Source of the DNA: Candidatus Argoarchaeum ethanivorans
GTDB taxonomy: Archaea; Halobacteriota; Methanosarcinia; Methanosarcinales; EX4572-44
Assembly (NCBI GenBank): GCA_905067535.1
Contig: CAJHIR010000018.1
Coordinates: forward strand, 1 to 15,276
Length of the DNA: 15,276 bases
Direction of reading: 5' to 3'
Positions within the stretch are counted from its first letter, which is position 1; the number at the start of each line of letters is the position of its first letter. A program made the translations under genes and the position numbers. Of the stretch, positions 6,488-13,579 are shown piece by piece. Under the pieces are notes generated by a model. The model was not told the origin of the DNA and searched no databases. It saw only the letters and a program-made list of their open reading frames with translations.

Positions 6488-7147
6488 TTATCGTACCTGT
6501 ACCAGTCCATCTTTATTCAGTGCAATCATGCCATCTGATTTCATTTCATCAAGGATTATATCAAAGAGCCTTCTCTCGATCTCAAGGTTGAAAGACGCGC
6601 CAAGCTGGTGATAGATTTGTTCTGCTGTATGGGGTTGTGCGGTGATTTTTTTGATAAAATCCGAAGTATCTTCATATATTGACCATGGATACACTATCCA
6701 CTGCCATTCATCCATCTGTTCGATAAAGAAATCTGGCTTGAATATGGATGTTTTTTTATAATGCAGGGCTGCAGTAACTATTGAAGCAGCACCCCTCTCT
6801 TTCAGATATTTAACCATTTCAAAAAGCGTGTCACCACTGTCTGCCACATCATCGACAACCAGTACATTCTTTGATTCGAGATTTGTTGTACTGCCTGTGA
6901 TTTTAACCTTCTTATGTTTTGTACCAACACCCCAGTGTTCAGCTCGAAGACACAACAATTTTCTCTCAAGCATAAAATCTGCAATCACTCTTGCAGGCAC
7001 AAGCCCACCACGAGAGATAGCAATAATAATATCAGGCACGTATTTGGCTTCTTTTATCTTCACAGCCAACCCTGCTGACAAATAAAACGAATCTTCCCAG
7101 CTTACATTATAGCAAACAATAGAAGGGTTTTCTGTGGTTGTGGTCAT
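6488..7147 (-). CDS. Phosphoribosyltransferase with C-terminal winged-helix-like tail
   Basis: A 219-residue type I phosphoribosyltransferase. The PRPP loop is VLVVDDVADSGDTL (95-108), with the paired acidic residues D99 and D100. ISRGGLVPARV (about 44-54) is the second phosphate-binding loop, and the WQWIVYPWSIYE segment (149-160) has the aromatic residues of purine-base PRTases of the xanthine/guanine type. The family transfers a base to PRPP in purine salvage; the actual base is not decided. The last 50 residues (about 170-219, TAEQIYHQLGASFNLEIERRLFDIILDEMKSDGMIALNKDGLVQVR) look like a winged helix, so a regulatory role is conceivable. The start ATG at 7147 lies 11 bp after the coiled-coil gene and lacks a clear Shine-Dalgarno, suggesting translational coupling. 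It is the last gene of the serB operon. Confidence 0.9.
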   Translation of the reverse strand: MTTTTENPSIVCYNVSWEDSFYLSAGLAVKIKEAKYVPDIIIAISRGGLVPARVIADFMLERKLLCLRAEHWGVGTKHKKVKITGSTTNLESKNVLVVDDVADSGDTLFEMVKYLKERGAASIVTAALHYKKTSIFKPDFFIEQMDEWQWIVYPWSIYEDTSDFIKKITAQPHTAEQIYHQLGASFNLEIERRLFDIILDEMKSDGMIALNKDGLVQVR

Positions 7148-7158
7148 CGCATCTTTTG

Positions 7159-8019
7159 TTATACTAACTTTGATCGTTGGAGTGCCATGAGTGCGTCAGT
7201 ATCAAGCTTCTCTCCCCGTTTGAATTTGTCATAGATATCCTCTGCTTCTTTCTTGGCAGCATCTCTGACAACAGTGATGTAATCATCTTTCTTCTTTCGT
7301 TTGATGCTGAGAATAATTTTATTGAAATCACGAATCTCCTTTTGTGCCCGGATGAACATTTTGTGCTGTTCATCAGCAGCATCCTGCACACCAATAAATT
7401 GCTTGTGGATTACATCAGAGTCGGCACGCACAGAATCTGCTTGTTTGAATAAACCAATCATTTTATCGTGATACTGCTGTGCAAGGTCAGCATATTCCTT
7501 AAGCTTGTTGTGATATATTAGTGCATTGTCTCGTAGTTCCTGTGCCTCTACAAACAAAGATTTAAGCTCTTCGTTTCCTTCGAGTTCGTCTTTCTTTTTC
7601 TTGAATTCATCTCTTAAATTAGATATATTATCTACCAGTTCGCGTTCTTTTGCTGAAGACATGACTTCGGTTTGCTGTTTAAATTCTAACCGATCGATTT
7701 CCCGGCTCATCTCTTTAAGGGATGAACCGTCAGCAAGATTCAAATCTTTGCGTATCTTATCTATTTTAGCATAAACTTTGTTTGCATCTTCATTGAATGG
7801 ATCTCTTTTCTTCTTGTTTTCACTGACTTGTTTGTTGTACTCATCTCTCTGCTCTTTGAGTTTTTGTGCTTCCTCGACAATCTCTTTTGTTTTGATATTC
7901 AGTTCATTTCGCTCTGTAGCGAGTTTGCTTGCTTCGATATTCAGTTCATTTCTATTGTTCTTGCATTTCTCTGACTGATCTTTTAGCTCGTTTTTACGTG
8001 CCTGCATTTCTTCTAACAT
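7159..8019 (-). CDS. Conserved archaeal-type charged coiled-coil protein
   Basis: A 286-residue, almost entirely helical protein very rich in Lys, Glu, Asp, Gln and Asn, with heptad-like repeats from residue 1 to about 250. There is one conspicuous break around the DLNLADGSSLKEMSREIDRLEFKQQTE segment. The C-terminus IYDKFKRGEKLDTDALMALQRSKLV is non-coiled and looks like a conserved motif. There is no signal peptide, membrane segment or enzyme motif. Coiled-coil proteins of this type are, as I recall, found beside serB in methanogens and haloarchaea, with no known function. A structural or scaffolding role is the most that can be said. The ATG at 8019 has GGGAGG about 11 nt upstream; a second ATG four codons in is possible. 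It lies 26 bp after serB and 11 bp before the phosphoribosyltransferase gene. Confidence 0.85.
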   Translation of the reverse strand: MLEEMQARKNELKDQSEKCKNNRNELNIEASKLATERNELNIKTKEIVEEAQKLKEQRDEYNKQVSENKKKRDPFNEDANKVYAKIDKIRKDLNLADGSSLKEMSREIDRLEFKQQTEVMSSAKERELVDNISNLRDEFKKKKDELEGNEELKSLFVEAQELRDNALIYHNKLKEYADLAQQYHDKMIGLFKQADSVRADSDVIHKQFIGVQDAADEQHKMFIRAQKEIRDFNKIILSIKRKKKDDYITVVRDAAKKEAEDIYDKFKRGEKLDTDALMALQRSKLV

Positions 8020-8045
8020 TCTTCTGGTATCCTCCCAGTTTCCAA

Positions 8046-8720
8046 CTATAGTAAATTATTATTCAGTGCTTCAATGACCGGGATTACTTTGCGCAAATCA
8101 TTGCCATCAACCACCACATCTGCATACTGCTGCAGTACTGGTTTTGAATTAAAGGCAATCCTGTATCCTGCCTTTTTAAAAAGTTGAATATCATTTGCCC
8201 CGTCTCCTATTACAACACACTTCCCGGAATTAACACTTTCCTGTGATGCAATCTGAGTAAGTACCTGTTCTTTTGAATCGTGCTCTGTGAGAGGGCCTGT
8301 TACTTTGCCTGCCAGCACGCCATCTTCAATTACGAGCGTGTTGGAATACACATAATCCATGCCAAGCTCTCTTCCAATTCGATCCGCTGATATGGTGAAT
8401 CCTCCTGATATCATAGCAGTTCGGTAGCCAAAGGCTCTAATTTGCTCCATAAGTTCACCAACGCCTCGATTATATGGCATTTTATCAGATGCTTCAAGTG
8501 CTTTTTTCACACTCAAACCCTGAAGCATGGCTACTCTTTTGCGTAGAGCATCTCCATAATCCATCATTCCATTCATAGCATAGTTAGTGATATTGGCAAC
8601 TTCATCACCAACCCCGGCTGCTTTTGCAAGTTCATCGATGGTTTCAGCATTAATAAGAGTACTGTCCATATCGAAAATAATTAATTTTGCATACTTGCCG
8701 TTACGTGACTGCAAGTTCAT
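8046..8720 (-). CDS. serB: Phosphoserine phosphatase
   Basis: Haloacid dehalogenase-superfamily phosphatase that removes phosphate from O-phosphoserine in the last step of serine synthesis. All four HAD motifs are present: FDMDST (nucleophile D17, acid D19), ISGGF (S105), the lysine K150 in DSKEQVL, and GDGANDI (D173, D177). The four-helix cap following DMDSTLINAETIDELAKAAGV is typical of SerB, including the conserved glutamate E26. The length of 224 residues matches the short archaeal form without an N-terminal ACT domain. The ATG at 8720 is preceded by AGGTG at 6 nt. It is the first gene of a minus-strand operon, divergent from the F420-type oxidoreductase gene with a 133-bp shared upstream region. 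Confidence 0.96.
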   Translation of the reverse strand: MNLQSRNGKYAKLIIFDMDSTLINAETIDELAKAAGVGDEVANITNYAMNGMMDYGDALRKRVAMLQGLSVKKALEASDKMPYNRGVGELMEQIRAFGYRTAMISGGFTISADRIGRELGMDYVYSNTLVIEDGVLAGKVTGPLTEHDSKEQVLTQIASQESVNSGKCVVIGDGANDIQLFKKAGYRIAFNSKPVLQQYADVVVDGNDLRKVIPVIEALNNNLL

Positions 8721-8803
8721 TAAAACACCTGAATTAAATAAATATGGTAACTTTACTTACATCCTTTTTAACCTTTTCGGGAGTGACCAGAATTCAGAAT
8801 TGG

Positions 8804-8813
8804 ATAAATATAT
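8804..8813 (+). promoter_or_regulatory. TATA-like box upstream of the frhB-like/cdh block
   Basis: ATAAATATAT at 8804-8813 predicts a start near 8834 and a 20-nt leader to the ATG at 8854, with a weak GAAGGA ribosome site (8841-8846) inside it. It lies in the divergent gap with serB, whose own TATA-like stretch is probably at about 8732-8746 on the minus strand. Spacing-based inference. Confidence 0.4.
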
Positions 8814-8853
8814 GTAGAAACGATGCGTATGCAAAATATAGAAGGAAAAATCC

Positions 8854-9960
8854 ATGAGGTTTGCTGAAAATGGTACGATAATAGATTTGGAATCAAAGGT
8901 TATATATAATAATATCTGCTGCTACTGTGGTGCATGTGGTGCGTTTTGTCCGGAGTACATAACTTATGAGAATCAAATTCCTGTGACAAAAAAGAAGTGT
9001 TTTGAGATACACGGTGCATGCTTCGATTTCTGCCCACGAAGCTTCCTGCCACTTTTTGAAATGGAAAAAGAGATTTTTGGGGCTATTCGAAGTGATGTGG
9101 AATTAGGATATTATACCAGAATACTTTCAGTAAAAGCATCTGGTGACACGGTTATTAAAACCGGGCAAGATGGCGGTGTGGCAACCGCACTTCTGGCATA
9201 CCTGATGGATAAAGGTAAGATCGATGCCGCATGCGTCTGTAAGAAATCTGATGATGATGTGTGGAAGCCAGAGCCCTGTGTTGCAGCTACTACAGAAGAA
9301 ATTCTTAGCTCTTCAGGCTCCAAGTATGAGCAGACTCCGATGATTGTTGCGGTTGCAGATGCAATCGAGAATTACGAGACGATTGCAATGGTTGGTCTCC
9401 CATGTCATATACAGGCGATGAGAAAGATTCAGCTTTCAAAAGCATTTGATGTTTATGCAGGTAAGGTGAAATATGTCATTGGACTCTTCTGCACTGAAAC
9501 CTTTGATCGTGATCTTCTGCTTGCAAAACTTGCAGAGATCGGTGTTGACATCGATAAGGTAAACAAGTTTGATATTTCTGCGAAAAAGTTCAAAATATAT
9601 ACAGACGATGGCGTGATTACAGAAAACATTAAAGCGATGAAATCATGTATTAGGGAAGGATGCAATGTTTGTTATGATTTTGCAGCAGAACTTGCTGACA
9701 TTTCCGTAGGTTCCGCAGGTTCGGAAGATGGCTGGAATACGGTTATTGTGCGAAGCAAAGTTGGAGAGAAGCTTATTAATGATGCAAAAAACGCAGGGGC
9801 TATTAAAGTGAAGCCGATGGACGAAAAATCAATAGAGCTTGTGAGAATTCTTGCATCAGGGAAGAAAAAAGAAAATATGAAGAAAATCATGCAGATTGCT
9901 GATCCAGTGAAGATTCTAAACCTTGTTGTTGCGCCACAGCATCTACAGATGCTTCTTTAA
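8854..9960 (+). CDS. Coenzyme F420 oxidoreductase beta subunit (FpoF/FqoF/FrhB family)
   Basis: A 368-residue flavo-iron-sulfur protein that exchanges electrons between reduced F420 and a partner iron-sulfur protein. The N-terminus has a ferredoxin-type motif C22-x2-C25-x2-C28-x3-C32-P. A second cysteine group follows (C49, C56, C60-P). Together these fit two Fe4S4 clusters as in FpoF/FqoF, which is longer than FrhB. The core FrhB domain follows: TGQDGGVATALLAYLMDKGKIDAACV (about 102-127), VGLPCHIQAMRK (about 178-189) and YVIGLFCTETF, the FAD/F420-binding part. The late REGCNVCYDFAAELADISVGSAGS segment carries two more conserved cysteines. It is probably a soluble cytoplasmic subunit. In this position it may connect the acetyl-CoA synthase pathway, or its CO dehydrogenase partner encoded elsewhere, to F420 (inference). 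Family firm; exact paralogue and partner unknown. Confidence 0.9.
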   Translation: MRFAENGTIIDLESKVIYNNICCYCGACGAFCPEYITYENQIPVTKKKCFEIHGACFDFCPRSFLPLFEMEKEIFGAIRSDVELGYYTRILSVKASGDTVIKTGQDGGVATALLAYLMDKGKIDAACVCKKSDDDVWKPEPCVAATTEEILSSSGSKYEQTPMIVAVADAIENYETIAMVGLPCHIQAMRKIQLSKAFDVYAGKVKYVIGLFCTETFDRDLLLAKLAEIGVDIDKVNKFDISAKKFKIYTDDGVITENIKAMKSCIREGCNVCYDFAAELADISVGSAGSEDGWNTVIVRSKVGEKLINDAKNAGAIKVKPMDEKSIELVRILASGKKKENMKKIMQIADPVKILNLVVAPQHLQMLL

Positions 9961-10136
9961 AGACTGCGCACTGCAAAGCTTGCGCTTTGCAGAGATAGTC
10001 AGTAGCTGCACAACTTCGTTGTGCAGAGATTACCAGTAACTCTTGATTCTCGATTACGCAAGTACTGCACAACTTCGTTGTGCAGAATGTAATTTGAATA
10101 GGTTCTCGATTGCGGTAGCAATCGAGGTGATAAAAA
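9961..10136 (+). repeat. Hairpin-repeat spacer before cdhC (A- and B-type stem-loops)
   Basis: This 176-bp spacer is packed with perfect inverted repeats. The first hairpin (9971-9992) has arms CTGCAAAGC/GCTTTGCAG and loop TTGC. The A hairpin has arm CTGCACAAC, loop TTC and the exact complement arm; it occurs at 10006-10026 and identically at 10065-10085. The B hairpin (10105-10126) has arms CTCGATTGC/GCAATCGAG and loop GGTA. A shortened B copy, CTCGATTACGCAAGTAC, lies at 10049-10065 directly before the second A. The order is therefore A, B-short, A, B. All have 8-9 bp stems. In the transcript they would be stable and could mark processing sites or set the level of the downstream message. No strong TATA box is visible, so cdhC may be read from the upstream promoter. 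Confidence 0.85.
10124..10131 (+). promoter_or_regulatory. Shine-Dalgarno site of cdhC, overlapped by a hairpin arm
   Basis: GAGGTGAT is a very strong match to the 3' end of archaeal 16S rRNA and lies 5 nt before the ATG at 10137. Its first three bases (10124-10126) are also the last three bases of the B hairpin (10105-10126), so folding would partly hide it. This site decides the cdhC start. Confidence 0.75.
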
Positions 10137-11507
10137 ATGGTAGAAGAGTTTCCGTTTGAGATATCCCCCATGTTTGAGGGAGAACGAGTTAGAAAAGATG
10201 GGTTGCATGTGGAGCTTGCAGGTCCGAAATCAAAAGGATTTGAGCTTGTACAGGCAGCAAAGATGAGTGAAGTTGAAGATGGCAAAGTAACACTTATAGG
10301 TCCAGACATAAGCGAGATGGAAGAAGGTAAAACCTATCCTTATGCAATGATCTACTACATTGCAGGCGAACATGTGGAGAGAGATGTTGAATCCATTGTA
10401 GAACGTCGAAACCATGATTTTCAGAACTATATTCATGGATACATGCACTTAAACCAGAGATATGACATCTGGATTAGAATTGGAAAGGAAGCAATAAGTA
10501 AGGGACTTAGCTCACTGGAACAGATCGCACAAGCAACGATGATGCTGTTTAAAAACGAGCTTCCATTTATAGAGAGAATCGAGGCTGTTTATATAACAGA
10601 CATTGCAGAAATAGAAAAACGAATGGAAGAAGCAAAGAAAACTTATGACCTGAGAGATGCAAGAACCAGAGATCTGCATGAAGAAGATGTGGACACCTTC
10701 TACGGCTGCACCCTCTGTCAATCTTTTGCCCCAACGAATGTCTGTGTAATTACCCCGGATCGTGTATCGCTCTGTGGAGCAATCAACTGGTTTGATGGGA
10801 GGGCAGCAGCCATGACAGACCCGGAAGGTCCACAGTTTGCAATTAAAAAAGGCGAAGTACTTGACCCGGTTGGTGGAGAGTATAGCGGGGTTAATGAACT
10901 TGCGGCAAAGCTTTCAGGTGGTGCATACAATAGAATCAAACTCCACTCGTTCTTTGAATATCCGCACACATCCTGCGGTTGTTTTGAAGTGGTAGGATTC
11001 TTTATGCCTGAAGTGGATGGAATAGGCTGGGTTGACCGGGATTTTAATGGTACTGCCCCAAACGGGCTTCCCTTTTCTACCATGGCAGGCCAGACAGGCG
11101 GCGGAAAACAGGTGGTTGGATTTCTTGGAATAGGCATCAACTACTTCAGGTCCCCCAAATTTATACAGGCAGATGGCGGATGGAATAGAACGGTCTGGAT
11201 GCCAAAGGTTCTGAAAGACCGGGTAAGTGGGAGCATACCAAAAGAGATAATCGATGCCATTGCTACAGAAGAAGATGCTACTAATATTGGTAAACTAAAA
11301 GCGTTCTTAACTAAACACAAGCATCCAGTAGTCGCTCGATTGAAAGACGAAAAAGAAGTGGTAACAAGTAAAGAAGTTGTAGCAGAAACTGTACAAGCAC
11401 CGATCCAGGATGTATTACATCTATCAAATGGTACTGGCGGCGGTCTGAAAATTATTCTTTCCAATGCGAAAATCACGATAGACAAAATAATAGTGAAGAG
11501 GAAATAG
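10137..11507 (+). CDS. cdhC: Acetyl-CoA synthase beta subunit of the CODH/ACS complex (CdhC)
   Basis: The subunit that joins CO, a methyl group from the corrinoid protein and CoA into acetyl-CoA, or runs the reverse cleavage. The A-cluster ligands are all visible: C191-x2-C194-x8-C203 with C213 nearby in YGCTLCQSFAPTNVCVITPDRVSLCG, and the C280-G-C282 pair that holds the second nickel. The 456-residue length and the lack of the large N-terminal domain of bacterial AcsB mark the archaeal form. Glycine-rich segments (NGLPFSTMAGQTGGGKQVVGFLGIGINYF, about 309-337) and the C-terminal GGLKIILSNAKITIDKIIVKR block are characteristic. A less conserved linker, about 395-430, precedes that block. The start ATG is fixed by GAGGTGAT. 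The usual upstream genes cdhA and cdhB are missing here; an F420-type subunit gene lies upstream instead. Confidence 0.98.
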   Translation: MVEEFPFEISPMFEGERVRKDGLHVELAGPKSKGFELVQAAKMSEVEDGKVTLIGPDISEMEEGKTYPYAMIYYIAGEHVERDVESIVERRNHDFQNYIHGYMHLNQRYDIWIRIGKEAISKGLSSLEQIAQATMMLFKNELPFIERIEAVYITDIAEIEKRMEEAKKTYDLRDARTRDLHEEDVDTFYGCTLCQSFAPTNVCVITPDRVSLCGAINWFDGRAAAMTDPEGPQFAIKKGEVLDPVGGEYSGVNELAAKLSGGAYNRIKLHSFFEYPHTSCGCFEVVGFFMPEVDGIGWVDRDFNGTAPNGLPFSTMAGQTGGGKQVVGFLGIGINYFRSPKFIQADGGWNRTVWMPKVLKDRVSGSIPKEIIDAIATEEDATNIGKLKAFLTKHKHPVVARLKDEKEVVTSKEVVAETVQAPIQDVLHLSNGTGGGLKIILSNAKITIDKIIVKRK

Positions 11508-11601
11508 TATTTGTATAGAACCACGAGATTAACACCTGCACAACTTCGTTGTGCAGAAATAACTCTCGAGTGCGATAGCAATCAAGTACGTTAATAATCA
11601 G
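11508..11601 (+). repeat. Hairpin-repeat spacer before cooC (third A-B module)
   Basis: The spacer contains an A hairpin at 11536-11556, identical base for base to the two before cdhC. Eight nt later comes a degenerate B hairpin at 11565-11586 (arms CTCGAGTGC/GCAATCAAG, loop GATA; 7 of 9 pairs). The arrangement thus repeats the A-B order seen before cdhC. The loss of two pairs in B suggests the stem is not under strong selection here, or that this copy is older. Confidence 0.8.
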
Positions 11602-12369
11602 GTGGTAATTATAATTAAAGTCATTGCAATAACCGGAAAAGGCGGTACAGGTAAAACGGCAGTAGCTGCTATGTTAATACAGCTTGCGAAAAAAAAGAGT
11701 CCTGTACTTGCAATCGATGCAGACCCTGACACGAACCTGCCAACAACACTTGGTGATAAAGTGGAGTGCACGGTTGGTCAGATGAGGGAATCAATGCTTG
11801 AGCAGAAAGATAATCTTCCTTCGGATATAAACAAAGAAAGCATACTTGAAGGCAGAATCTATAATGCCCTGCTTGAAAAATCAGGTTACGATTTACTTGT
11901 GATGGGAAGACCGGATGGGCTTGGCTGCTATTGTTATGCTAATAACCTGTTAAAAGGGATTATGGATAGAATTATAAAAAACTATGAAGTTGTCATCATA
12001 GATACGGCAGCAGGGCTTGAACATTTCAGTCGTGGAATCATCAGGGATATAACAGACCTTTTGATAGTAACCGATGCTTCAAAAAACGGCTTTGAAACAG
12101 CACAGCGCATCAGAGACCTGATCGTTGAACTTAATCTAAACATCAAACACGTGTGGATCGTGCCAAACAAGGTTACAGAGAAAAACCGCAAACAGGTAGA
12201 GGAATACATAAAAGAGCTGAACATAACGCCAGCAGGTATTATTCCATTTGATGAGACTCTTGCACAGCTCAACCTTGACGGAAAACCATTGTCAGATCTG
12301 CCGGATGATTCGGCAGCAGCCATCCGGATTACAGATATAGCAAGAAAAATCGAACTGGTGCGCGTGTAA
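11602..12369 (+). CDS. cooC: CO dehydrogenase/acetyl-CoA synthase nickel-insertion ATPase (CooC/AcsF type)
   Basis: A P-loop ATPase of the MinD/Mrp class that matures Ni-Fe-S clusters of CODH and ACS. The deviant Walker A motif is GKGGTGKT (residues 12-19 counting from GTG). The [11 protein letters not shown] segment follows, and the CxC metal/dimer motif is [10 protein letters not shown] (C109, C111). The second nucleotide motif [16 protein letters not shown] is typical of CooC. Length about 255 is normal. Placement between cdhC and cdhD is the standard archaeal order. The start is unclear: the only canonical codon is GTG at 11602, but the Shine-Dalgarno AGGTGGT (11600-11606) overlaps it. 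Family members usually begin close to [10 protein letters not shown], which would put initiation at the ATT at 11614, 7 nt after that site. No ATG exists upstream in frame. The next gene begins one base after the stop. Confidence 0.95.
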   Translation: MVIIIKVIAITGKGGTGKTAVAAMLIQLAKKKSPVLAIDADPDTNLPTTLGDKVECTVGQMRESMLEQKDNLPSDINKESILEGRIYNALLEKSGYDLLVMGRPDGLGCYCYANNLLKGIMDRIIKNYEVVIIDTAAGLEHFSRGIIRDITDLLIVTDASKNGFETAQRIRDLIVELNLNIKHVWIVPNKVTEKNRKQVEEYIKELNITPAGIIPFDETLAQLNLDGKPLSDLPDDSAAAIRITDIARKIELVRV

Positions 12370-12370
12370 T

Positions 12371-13552
12371 ATGTCTAAAAAATTAACCCTTGCAGAAGTA
12401 ATTGAATTGCTGAACAATGTAGAAATAGAAGCACTGGAAGGAGTAACATTTGAAGGTGATATTGAGATTGAAATCGATGAAAGCGTGATGAATTTTAGAG
12501 AAGAAGCAAGCAAACTTATAGAGTCGAGATTTGCTGTTGGGACAGTAAAGGAGTGGACAACAGCAATAGAAGAAGTTACCATAGGGGCTACACCAGCCAA
12601 TGGCGGAAGTCGTGGACACGCTGTTACTGTTGGGGGTGAAAAGGCACTGCCGTACTACTTTGATTCCGAAATGAAGAATCCAACTTGTGTTGTTGCAATT
12701 GATGTTTTTGATATGCCAATCCAGCTTGCGAGGTCAGTAAGAACCAGCTACGAGGATGTTATGGAAAGCCCTTCCGACTGGGCAAAAAAAGTGGTTAGTG
12801 AGTATCATGCGGATATGATTGCCTTACATCTGATCAGTACGGACCCAAAGCGTAAAGATGCATCTGCAAGTGAGGCTTCAAAAACAGTTGAAGACGTTTT
12901 GCAGGCAGTGGATGTGCCGATTATAATCAGCGGCTCAGGAACGCACAAGAAAGACCCGGGAGTACTGGAAAAGGCTGCCGAGGTTTCAGAAGGTGAGAGA
13001 TGCCTGATTGCATCAGCAAATCCGGACAATGATTATGAGCGTGTCGCAAGAGCAGCCAATAAATACGGGCATGTGTTACTCTCGTGGACACAACTTGAAA
13101 TCAATGCACAAAAAGAACTCAATCGTAAACTCATCAAACACTGTGGGGTATCAAGGGATAGAATTATTATGGATCCAACAACAGCAGCTCTTGGATATGG
13201 TCTTGATTATGCATATTCCAATGTGGAGAGAATCAGGCTTGCCGGACTTACTGGCGACAAGGAACTAAACTTCCCGACACTATCAGTTAGCAGCAATGCA
13301 TGGAATGCAAGAGAAGCATGGATGATTTCGTCACCACTAAAAGAAGACAGTAACTGGGGAAAAAGAGAGCACCGCGGTCTAATCTGGGAAGCAGCCACCG
13401 GATTTGCTCTTGCACTTGCAGGATGTGAATTGTTTATGATGATGCACCCTGGTTCAGCACAATTGCTAAAAAAAATAACACGTATGCTTAGTGGCTCAAT
13501 AAACGAAGAGAAGACAGATCTATCCAACTGGATAACAAAATTAATAATATAG
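12371..13552 (+). CDS. cdhD: CODH/ACS complex delta subunit, corrinoid iron-sulfur protein small subunit (CdhD)
   Basis: The small subunit of the corrinoid iron-sulfur protein that, with CdhE, carries the methyl group between tetrahydrosarcinapterin and the A cluster. The N-terminal 70 residues are acidic ([21 protein letters not shown]). The TIM-barrel core then starts with [21 protein letters not shown] (about 77-97), followed by [73 protein letters not shown] and [29 protein letters not shown], all matching the CdhD pattern strand by strand. The C-terminal helical [31 protein letters not shown] is also typical. The length of 393 is somewhat shorter than many CdhD proteins (about 410-440). 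It starts one base after the cooC stop, so translation is likely coupled. Confidence 0.97.
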   Translation: MSKKLTLAEVIELLNNVEIEALEGVTFEGDIEIEIDESVMNFREEASKLIESRFAVGTVKEWTTAIEEVTIGATPANGGSRGHAVTVGGEKALPYYFDSEMKNPTCVVAIDVFDMPIQLARSVRTSYEDVMESPSDWAKKVVSEYHADMIALHLISTDPKRKDASASEASKTVEDVLQAVDVPIIISGSGTHKKDPGVLEKAAEVSEGERCLIASANPDNDYERVARAANKYGHVLLSWTQLEINAQKELNRKLIKHCGVSRDRIIMDPTTAALGYGLDYAYSNVERIRLAGLTGDKELNFPTLSVSSNAWNAREAWMISSPLKEDSNWGKREHRGLIWEAATGFALALAGCELFMMMHPGSAQLLKKITRMLSGSINEEKTDLSNWITKLII

Positions 13553-13579
13553 ATAAAAAAGAAACTTGAAACAACTACG

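Noticed and set aside
9961..10136. CRISPR-like array suggested by the repeated palindromes
   Set aside because: Repeat units are hairpins of two kinds with irregular, related spacers rather than uniform repeats with unique spacers; no cas genes are present.
9887..10309. 140-codon antisense open frame spanning the hairpin spacer
   Set aside because: The repeated SAQRSCA-like peptides are just the translation of the repeated hairpins; no initiation signals, and it runs into cdhC.
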